Origin: Melampsora larici-populina 98AG31
Taxonomy: Eukaryota > Basidiomycota > Pucciniomycetes > Pucciniales > Melampsoraceae
NCBI RefSeq assembly: GCF_000204055.1
Contig: NW_006768776.1
Location: 208,105 to 272,104 of the forward strand
Reading direction: 5' to 3'
Length of the DNA stretch: 64,000 bases
Position 1 is the stretch's first letter. Each line of letters opens with the position of its first letter. The notes under the pieces are model-generated. The model saw nothing but the letters and a program-made list of their open reading frames with translations. It had not been told where the DNA came from and did not search any database. The translations under genes were made by a program, and so were the position numbers. This document shows, piece by piece, positions 55,889 through 64,000 of this stretch.

Positions 55889-56222
55889 TATTGAAAAGGT
55901 CAAAAGGTTGACCGGATACTTTTTATAAGCGTAAATTTACGCTAATTTTAAAACAGGCGACGTAAAAAGGTTGTCCGTTTTAAAATTATTTTACGTAAAA
56001 TTTATAACATCGTCCAAGTTTTTAAAACGTAAAGATACGCAAAAACTCAAACTTGAAACCCCTTAATATCCATGAGGATCAGTTCAATTGAGAGTATCTG
56101 ACAATTCAAGTTAGCTAGATAAAATCAACCTTAGTTAAAACGTAAGACAATCAAGATCATGGAATTCCAGCTCATCAGGTTTCTCGGCAATAAATCGTGG
56201 TTCCAGTCAGATTGATTTGTGT

Positions 56223-57956
56223 TTAATTCTTTTTCATTAATAGCTGGATGTTGAACGGTTTGAATAATTCTTCCACTTCCTGCTTGCCTAGCCATCGTCC
56301 ATTTCCATCATAGAGACTTGAGTAACAAAGATCTAAAACCACGAGCTTAGGCCAAGTACGTCGAGATAATAGATTCTTCAGCGAGTTCCATTGATCATCA
56401 TACATATCACCATGATATTCAAGGACTTCTAGACTTCTACAGTCTTCAAAGCTTACAAGTAGATTGATGATTTCATAATGATCTACACGGAGGGTTTTGA
56501 GAGTCGGAAGATCAAATCGAACTTTCACATCTGTTCTGTCTCCAAAGGCGTCGAGCTCGATTTATGGTTTAGTAAGAAAGGGAGCTCTACCGCTGAGTAA
56601 TCGATGTGCCATTTCAGGTGTCATGCCCTCACAACATCTAATTTCAAGATTTGTGAGCGGTTCGGGCCAAGAATTCAAGGTCCAAGTTTGATCCTCGCAA
56701 CTGATGCACTCAAGACTAAGTTTGCGAAGCTTCTTGAGCTGCGCTAGATTCCATCCAAAAGATTCTTCTACAGATTCTTTTCGGAAAAATTTAAAGCGGG
56801 ATAATTCCAAGGAAATGAGAGATGGTAATTCTTTGATGATATCAATTATAAAGTTGCCTGAAAGACCTTGGTATCTATGGTCCTTCAATTGTAAATGTTC
56901 GAGTTGTGGGAGAAGCTGAAACGGGCTTCTCAAGCGAACTGCAAGAGCAGACACCCATTCAGATGTTCGTCCACTTGGCTGAAGAGAAATCGATACTGAT
57001 TCTAGAGAGGGACAGACTTTGAAGATCTTCGCAATGTTCAACAGTCCAATCTTGAATCTGAAATTGCTAACATGAAGCAGCGATGTATTATCCAAAAGAC
57101 TCATTTCGGTTTCTGAAAACTCGTGAGGATGCTGATGAAGAGCTACATATTCTAAGTCAAATTGAGCAGACTTTACTAAGTTTCCGTGTTTCAAGAGTAA
57201 ATCGCCCGTCCAGAGTGATATAGGAGCAGGCAGGGAAGTTGGAAATGCGACTTTCTGATAGATTTGACAAACATGGATCAGTGCACTCAACTTCTGGTAC
57301 CAATCAAAGCAGGATGCGTGCAAAGACCACAATCATACCTGCCATAACTTAGGAAGACACAGCCTATAGAACTTTCGATGGACCACCGCAAGGTTTTGAA
57401 TAGAATTGAGAACTGGAGGACCACCGTGACCAAGGTATACGAGAAGATTCATAATTATCCGCGTGTTCGTGGTGTAGTGTCGACGATCTGATTTTCTTTC
57501 CTTGATTGAGTTGTGCTCTTCAGCAGATTGATGGTAAACCATGTTCACGATGTTGTCTAAAATTTCTTCTGGAAAATCGGTACGATTGATGAGACATCGA
57601 GCCGAAGGTTTTGATTGGAACCGATTTGCCAAGGCTTGAAAAGCATCTCCAGCAGACCCATCCAGTGCTGGAGGAGTTCTTCGTCAATTGACCAGGCTAT
57701 CAAGTTGAAGACTGTTTGGTTTAATTTTGGATCGTACTTGTGTAGATCTTGTTGGAAGTAGTCAGATGACCCAGTCAGATTTTTTATCATAATCTTGAGC
57801 TGTGTTTCCCATGTACGGAAGTTGTCGCCAGTCTTTTTTAACTGGGGGATACACTTTGCAACTTCATGAAGTTTGCATATGTATGAGTTCCGGAGTGCAA
57901 TAAGCCTCAGTTACGACGCCGTAGCGTGGTCTGCTGGTAAGTTGAGGAGCGTCCAT
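56223..57956 (-). pseudogene. F-box/LRR family pseudogene (copy F)
   Basis: Exon 1 57956-57339 and exon 2 57254-56223, with an 84-bp intron at the family site (donor GTATGATT after CLPKLWQ, acceptor CTATCAG before KVAFPTSLPAPISLW). It is broken by a 4-bp insertion near 57880 (CATACATATG), a deletion near 57660 between ELLQH and the DGSAGDAF-equivalent, and an in-frame TAA at 56562-56564 within the LRR domain. Downstream of that stop the frame is still open (KVRFDLPTLKTLRVDHYE ... FKPFNIQLLMKKN). The rest is close to copies C and E, so inactivation appears recent. A conserved upstream block lies at 58141-58164, between this copy and the divergent host gene. Confidence 0.8.
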
Positions 57957-58379
57957 ACCGAATTATGAGCCGATGATGAGTTTCTGATAGAACACGATAA
58001 GATTGGATCGAGAATGTGGTTAAAAACGTTTAATGCGCTACTGAGGTTTCATTGAATCCGAAACGGGTTGGTTGATCTGACTTGAAAGGGAACCCGGGAA
58101 GCCCTTTGTTCAATACAACTACTCGCTGGGGTTTTATGAGCCCGACCCGGGGTTGGTGCGCGGACTGACGGAGAAACAGAGAGCAGTAAGATTCAGTCTG
58201 AGTTCAAGACTCACGAGGAGTCACGTCAAGGTTTTTGGTGCTCATTCGTTCATTATCAGCAAACTATCTCACCACCCATCCCTTTCAACTCTGTGCTTAA
58301 CTTAAAGACATTAATCAACAAGCGTTCAACTTCGATTTACGAACAGAGCTACTATCATTTCAGCGCAACAAAAAGCTAC

Positions 58380-60276
58380 ATGAATATGCCCGATCCTACT
58401 CAGCTAGAACCAACTCACTGCGATGTCGAATCACAGCTCGACGATGATCAGAATGAACTTCGAGAAAGAACCAAGCAATCAAGAATGACAAGCAACACTT
58501 CGTACAGCTCTCATCACCTTTCTCGACCAGAGAGTCGTGAACAATTACGATCTGGTAGTAACCTCTCTGTCCTCAGCGGACCTAAATCAATCAGTACTCG
58601 ATCTTCGCGAGCTCACTTGGACCAAACTTCTTATGACGAAAGCGAAGCGTACGGTAATTCTTCGGTGCGAAGAAAACCAAAGGGAGCTCACGGAAGTGTC
58701 AACTCACTTAGTTTTGCCGATAGTCATTCCAGCATCTCCACCGGAGGCGCGAGTCGTCAATCACTCGCCTTCGAACTTGCTGCTGCCATGGACCCAACAG
58801 AGACCGACCAATCCAGTATCCTTGATTCACTCGGTCTTGGTGATGATGATGATGAAGAAGAAGAAATCGGATATGAAGAAGAAGAAGAGAATGAAGAAGA
58901 GATAGGCGACTACACTATGCGGGAAGAGGCAGATGAAAAGGAAGAAGTTGGATCTACGACCGATCAGAGACGACGAAAAGCGTCAATGGAGTCTCACGCC
59001 ACCCGCTCAAGTGGCTGGGCTAATGCTTCACCTGGTTGGCACGATGGCAAAGGATCAGACTCCTCACCTGGCAAGTCGCTTATAAACGCTGATAGACAGC
59101 TGACGCCCACCAGACACACTCGAAAATCATCACGCTCAACTATCCTCACAACCGCACCTAGCCCTCACAAATCTCTGTCTTTCGAAATGGCTGACGAATT
59201 TGCGGAGGAAGCACAGAGAAACGTCGAAAATTTTGACGAAGGCGATTCTTATGAGTCAGATAGTTCAGATGCTGAGGAAAGAGCAAGAGTCGTCTTGGAA
59301 GCCGGTTTGGTCTCAACGGCTCATTTCTTAACCATCTTGAAACAGTCCAACACCGATTACAATCCGCCACCTGCAGGGCTTGCTCCCCCCTCGAATGCGA
59401 AGGAAACAACATCTGATCGACAACCTGCTGTTGAAAAATTGATTTCCGAAATTGTTCGTACGATGACCGAGAGTGTGAGAGATCGAGAAGCGCAAATTCG
59501 AGAACTGAAGGAAATCGAAGTAGCTCTATCACATACAGATCGAAGAGCGCTAGCTGAAGTGGACTCACTACCTATGATTCTTCAGGATATCGACTTTCGA
59601 ACATACATTGTTGGAAAAAAAACTGGAGAGCTCAATGAGGATTACTCAAGCGCTGATCAAAATCAGCCGGAAAATGAGTTAGAAACACTTGAAGAAGAAC
59701 ACGTTTCCGGTGACGGTCAAATCACACCATTGGCTCATCGTAGTAGCGCCCAAAACCTCAGACTTGCTTCAGAAGAATCGTTCGACCTTCTAGGGCAGGA
59801 GAAGCGTGGTGACGCTGGTCCGCAAACTACTCCGATGAACCATTTGAACCAACTCAAGCTAGTAACAACCAGTTTAATCAACTCACTGAATATCATCAAT
59901 GAACACACTCAAGTCAGTCGACAAACTCAAACCGATGTGGTTCGGAAACTCAAAGGTGTCCGCGGACTTGTTACTAATTGGAAAGCGGACCATGAGAGTC
60001 TTGAACAGAGTAAAGATCATATTGCACGATGGGAAACTGAACTTGAGTTACATAATCAGGACAATCCATCATTTGGAAAAGTTCGTGGAAAGTTTGAAGT
60101 GCAGATCAAATTGGTAAGTTATTTTTTTATTTGTACATTCGACGTTGGGAAGTGCAGACAGTGGCTTATTTCGTCTTCGTGTGTTGAAATAGGCTACTGA
60201 GGAAGCTGAAAAACTTTTAGATGAAGCCTCGGAGCGTGCACGCACTCTACTCCTTCCAGCTACAATTCCAGCTTAA
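58380..60276 (+). CDS. conserved-looking fungal protein, acidic with C-terminal coiled coils, function unknown
   Basis: Exon 1 58380-60113, a 79-bp intron (GTAAGT...TAG) and exon 2 60193-60276; 605 aa ending LLLPATIPA. The start is ATG at 58380 (MNMPDPTQ); another in-frame ATG at 58293 precedes a less protein-like stretch. Ser-rich, low-complexity N-terminus; acidic run about 155-180 (DDDDEEEEIGYEEEEENEEE); helical segments about 350-400 (LISEIVRTMTESVRDREAQI) and 480-560 (LNQLKLVTTSLINSLNIINE), predicted coiled coil. No transmembrane or enzymatic motif. It has no second copy and no TE features, so it is the one clear single-copy host gene here besides the secreted protein. It is divergently oriented to pseudogene F. 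Confidence 0.75.
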
Positions 60277-61646
60277 GAATTCTTTCTTGCATGTTATGTC
60301 GTCATTGTTATTGAATTTTTTTACGTTTTTTGAAGGGTGGAGTTTATGGTACCATGATGGTAGTTTTTTTCGGATAGACATTTGTGTGCGTGTGCTTGTG
60401 TGAGCGTGAGTGTGTATGTGGGTCTACTTCTTATCAATGGCAATATTCTTCAACATCATGGTAATTTTCGTCACAGGAGCTTCGATGGTCTATTTTTTGC
60501 TTTTATGTTTTTTGATCCTGCTTGCATTTTCATTTTTTGATATTCTGGTTTGATCTGTTTCAATCTCAATCATTTCTATATACATATATAGTATATATGA
60601 TCAAGTTTCATTTTACCTTGCTGTTATTGTTATCACGTATGTTTTTTGGTTATTGTCCTCCAGTATTAGAAGGGTTTAGATAGAAATGATGGTATACTTA
60701 CTGTCATGGTGGGTTGGATAATGCGGAATGTCATCATATTCATAGATGTGTGACTTTGTAGGCATCTGTTTCATCTGATTTCTATAAATGCTCACCAGCT
60801 AGACACATTGATGTACACTGGCTGAGAAGCATACCTCAGAGAAAGCTCCAAGATCTAGTTTTTGATATGTACTCAGTGAACGTGATATCGCAGCAGTGCC
60901 AGCACCGGGTATTGCAGCAGTGATAAGACGAAGAGCTGCACTTACCCGGTGTTTGTATCCTGTCTCATGAAGTGGAGGAGTGATCTTGTAGGCTTATTAA
61001 AAATGAATGTCAGGCTATTTAACCTGATTCAAATTGGCTCAAATCTGAGCGTCTGATCCGAAACCGCCCGGGTCTATAATACCTCGGATAGCACATCCGA
61101 CGCATTTTGGACTGAAACGGTCACGACTCCTCACGAGTTATGATGTCGTTCACCGGCACCATACAAGAGATCCTTCTGATCACGTATCATGTTCCAAAGA
61201 TATCATTTCTTAAGCATTTCATCATTATATTTCTCGGTTGTATCGATCTTGTGACGCAGAGGTTTTACGGCATGATTGAGTTTAATTGACAGCATCGACA
61301 ATTATAAGACCCGATTTGTGTTTATCCTGGTTTTTCCCCAGATGAACTTATTGGAGCGCTCTGTTGCCTTTCATTGTTCGTATGTACATATTTTTCTTTT
61401 TGTTTCGATGAATCAGATGCGAATCGAGATCGAATTCCTGGTTTGAGGCATCCAGAGGCATCCAGTCATCAGCTTGGCCAGTCATCAGCTTGGCTTGTGA
61501 GTTATCATGACTTCAATTAATTACATATCGTTCACCGGAATGATAACATGAACCAGGACAAGCTGCTGTACGGACATGATTTAATAAGTTTCCTCAGACT
61601 CGCACTGTTACAAACATAACAATCTAATCGTATATTGTGAGGCAAG
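60277..61646. other. intergenic with short simple repeats
   Basis: A TG-rich microsatellite-like stretch at about 60383-60420, TATA repeats near 60580-60600, and small tandem duplications near 61445-61495 (AGGCATCC twice, CAGTCATCAGCTTGGC twice). The first part is the 3' flank of the host gene. No other gene recognised. Confidence 0.45.
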
Positions 61647-61963
61647 TGTAAGGTTCGTAGGAAAGAACCTTCACTAAACTCTCAGGATCTCTCACGGTGG
61701 TTCAGTAACCACTGGAAGCGTAATCTAGAACTCTTGTGTGCGTTACAATTTGTCTAGCTAGCTCCAGTCGGGGTTCGTGAAGAGAACAGAATCAAAATCA
61801 GAACAATATAAGATGAAATGTAATAGAATAAAGATGACTCTTACCTAGCTCCAGTCGGGGTTCGTGAAGAGAAGAGAACCCAACGTGGAGCCAGGGTTAG
61901 TGAGAGTAAATAGATTGAACCCGTCTAAACCCATGCTGTATATGTCCTTAACACATCCTTACA
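61647..61963 (-). repeat. LTR of the deleted Ty3-type element
   Basis: 317 bp, TGTAAGG...CCTTACA, the same 7-bp terminal inverted repeat as the other Ty3-type element's LTR. It contains an internal direct repeat CTAGCTCCAGTCGGGGTTCG (61758 and 61853). The candidate target duplication on the left is GCAAG (61642-61646); its partner is outside the window. Confidence 0.8.
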
Positions 61964-62393
61964 TCCCTCCCCACCTAAAAAAAATTTCTAATACCAAAGT
62001 TGAAAAAAAAACTAAAAAAAGGTTTCTGTAACAAAAAGAAAAAAAAAGAAAAATTGGCATAACTCGCCCCTAAAAATTTCCTGGTGTATGAAAGAGAAGA
62101 AAAAAAAGAAATTGAGAAATAATTTTGAAAATAACTTGACGTGAATTTTGAGATCATGATCTTGAAGTAATATAAATTGTCTTGAAGTAATGTTTTTGAT
62201 TCGTTATGAATGTCTTGCTGACCTTCTACCCTCCGTTCATCCTTGCCACATGTACCTCTAAAAATCTGAAACAAAGACAAAAGATTGTGCGGTGCTCACG
62301 GGCGTGGCCAAGGAGTTGTTTTGAAAAAATTTTTGGGGGGGTAGTCTTCGGCGGTGCATACTAATTAAGGTGGGACTTACTTTGACACCTTGG

Positions 62394-63089
62394 TCATTCA
62401 CTTGTCCCTTCTTGCTTTTCCATCCCTGCCTCGCCTTTGTATTTCTTCAGCTTTGAGATGTGGAAAATCGGATGTGAATTGTCGTTTTCATTCAGCTTCA
62501 GTTTGAAATTTCTGCCGTCATTGAAACACTCTATGACTTGATAAGGCCCGTCGTATCTTGGTCTTAATTTTGCCGTCGGTTGCCCAGGTCCACCAACGAT
62601 TTGTTGCCTATCTTTACTATCAACAAGCACCCAATCATCCACCGTTAACGTCTCCCCATCTCGTCTCCTACTGTTGTAATGAACTGCTTGTGAGATGCGG
62701 TTTGTCCACAGTCGATCTCGTGATTCCGCCCAAACAGCTTGTCGTTTAGAGATCCACTTGTCAACGTCGGCACTTTCGGTTTCTAACGAAGAATCAATTG
62801 GGAATAATCGTGGCTTCCTACCGTAGACGAATTCAAAAGGTGAAATGCCCGTCGCGACGTTGACTGCGGTGTTAATCGCAAATTCCACGGATGGTAAGGA
62901 CTCCAACCACTTACCGTGCTTTGAGGAAACTAGTTGACGAAGAATTTGAACGATGGTCTTGTTTGATTTCTCACTTCGCCCGTCACTTTGGGGATGGTAA
63001 GCCGTTGTCAGATGCACGTCAACACGTAACAAACGATGAAGTTCTTTCCAGAAGCCTGAAGTCCACAGTTTGTCCCGATCTCCTATCAT
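62394..63089 (-). pseudogene. integrase C-terminal half
   Basis: 231 aa from MIGDRDKLWTSGFWKELHRL, with the second Asp (GDRD) and the Glu (GRSEKSNK) of the DDE triad. It then has the C-terminal domain KLRPRYDGPYQVIECFNDGR and HPIFHISKLKKYKG, ending KQEGTSE. The first catalytic Asp and the zinc finger are deleted, so it cannot integrate. It is about 50-60% similar by eye to the integrase at 41163-41816. Confidence 0.85.
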
Positions 63090-64000
63090 CGTGCGATATC
63101 TTCAGCAAATAAGTCTGGCCTTTCACCAACCCTGGCCACTAAAGGAGCTTGGTTCGATTGTCGGCCAGCTGGTTTGCTAGTCGGTGCTCCAGGTGTGGGT
63201 GTTGGTCGAGTGGTGATTGACGAACGATTGGTATTGTTGGTATTTGGTTCTTGTCGACGATTTGGCCGAGGACCCGGATTGAAGACCTCAAGACTTGGTA
63301 CTGCGACGTAAGGTCCTTTCACCGGTCCTTTACAATCAGACTTCCCACATGCTGTTCGGCAAATTCCGCACAATCCTAAATGTCTCATATACGAAAAATA
63401 TCGCCACGCCTGATCAGCTCGTTGCTCTGGCGTTCGCGGAGCTGAGTTTTGGGTAGTGGTTGTAACTCGTGGTACTGGCGCAGGATTGCCGGTGTATTGA
63501 TTCGCTGGTTGACGTTGTGATCCTCTAGGAACAAGGTTGCTTGCTACCACCAAGTCCCATACATTACTTGCTGCCGAGATAAAAGGTAATAACTTGAAAT
63601 CTTGCACTTGCAGTAATTGTCGATCTTTGATCCATTTTTGAAATATGTCTGGCATCCCCCAAACAATATATTCGGCCAAGTGTCTCGTATTAAGTGATGA
63701 TTTAATTTGAACCAAATTGTACAGGTCTCTAGCTCTTCCGACGTAAGTTTTAAAATCTTCATTTACACCCATTCGTAATTGTCTAATGCTTCTTTCTGTG
63801 TCTTCCAGCCAACCGGTCGGTAAAGTCTCGGAGGCCAGTTCGTGCATAAGTTCTTCCCAGGTAAGACCTTCCAATTCCGCTCGAGAGTTGATGTACCACG
63901 TCCCCGCTCTAGGTTCGATCATAACTGAACCGAGAATAATGAAGCGCTGACGATTATCCGATAAGTTCTTCAGGTCGAAGTATTGTTCGATCAGCCGTCG
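63086..64000 (-). pseudogene. gag of the deleted Ty3-type element (partial)
   Basis: Open from the right edge to a TGA at 63086-63088 created by the deletion junction. It contains RLIEQYFDLKNLSDNRQRF, then LPTGWLEDTERSIRQLRMGV and HLAEYIVWGMPDIFQKWIKD. The Cys cluster CGICRTACGKSDC (C-x2-C-x3-C-x4-C) is the same unusual spacing as in the intact element. It ends LFAEDIAR, where the intact element reads MFTEDIAAYAEA. Gag itself looks undamaged, so particles could still be made. Confidence 0.8.

Larger units (their letters stand above)
55439..56063. mobile_element. TA-inserting MITE carrying a coding-like fragment
   Basis: 625 bp with inverted ends AGGGGTTTCAAGTT / AACTTGAAACCCCT between TA dinucleotides (55437-55438, 56064-56065), as in Tc1/mariner-type elements. 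The arms contain further palindromes (GGTCAAG...CTTGACC, AGCGTAAATTTACGCT). It has a second, related MITE inside it (55683-55888). Confidence 0.75.
61647..64000 (-). mobile_element. internally deleted Ty3-type element, running off the right edge
   Basis: 3' LTR (61647-61963), polypurine tract as CT-rich sequence 61964-61975 on the plus strand, 3' UTR, integrase C-terminal half (63089-62394), then gag directly upstream (from the right edge to 63086). Protease, RT, RNase H and the integrase N-terminus are absent. It is related to but distinct from the element at 35979-43056. It could only move with help from an autonomous relative. The 5' LTR would lie beyond the window. Confidence 0.85.

Noticed and set aside
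1..64000. tRNA, rRNA or other structured RNA genes
   Set aside because: None could be recognised by eye; a tRNAscan or Infernal run would be decisive.

Overview
The window looks like part of a large, repeat-rich basidiomycete genome, most likely a rust fungus (Pucciniales). I infer this from short GT-AG introns, moderate GC, a small intron-rich secreted protein, retroelement and DNA-transposon families I associate with rusts, and an expanded lineage-specific gene family. The species cannot be fixed from the sequence.

Layout. 1-1.7 kb: remains of an LTR-retrotransposon gag (minus). 2.7-7.8 kb: two F-box/LRR family genes (copies A and B, minus). 8.6-9.5 kb: a five-exon small secreted cysteine-containing protein (plus). 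9.5-18.3 kb: AT-rich, gene-poor, with two MITE-like elements and short repeats. 18.3-20.8 kb: F-box/LRR copy C. 21.9-50.7 kb: one very large nested transposon stack. 50.8-58.0 kb: three more F-box/LRR copies (D pseudogene, E intact, F pseudogene) and a MITE-in-MITE. 58.4-60.3 kb: an ordinary-looking host gene, divergent from F. 61.6-64 kb: a deleted Ty3-type element running off the right edge (minus).

Two things stand out. (1) The F-box/LRR family has a fused architecture. An N-terminal domain that reads like a Ty1/copia-type Gag is followed by an F-box-like segment, one conserved intron, and a C-terminal leucine-rich repeat domain. Six copies, plus a seventh remnant, all lie on the minus strand. 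Three copies share a ~25-bp GC-rich block 170-210 bp upstream of the start codon. This suggests capture of a retrotransposon Gag by a putative substrate-adaptor gene.

(2) The 21.9-50.7 kb stack can be resolved into five levels. The outermost is a tyrosine-recombinase retroelement (Ngaro/DIRS type) with split direct repeats in the order A1-gag-RT-RNaseH-YR-B1-A2-B2 (minus). Within its YR gene sits a two-gene DNA transposon with 13-bp perfect terminal inverted repeats. The transposase-like gene of that transposon is split by a TIR element with a 7-bp target duplication. That element is split by a Tad1-like LINE with a 12-bp target duplication. The LINE ORF1 is split at codon 5 by an intact Ty3-type element with identical-looking 351-bp LTRs and a 5-bp target duplication. 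A Harbinger-like MITE also interrupts repeat B1, and repeat B2 preserves the empty site. The order of insertion gives a relative chronology, with the Ty3-type element youngest.
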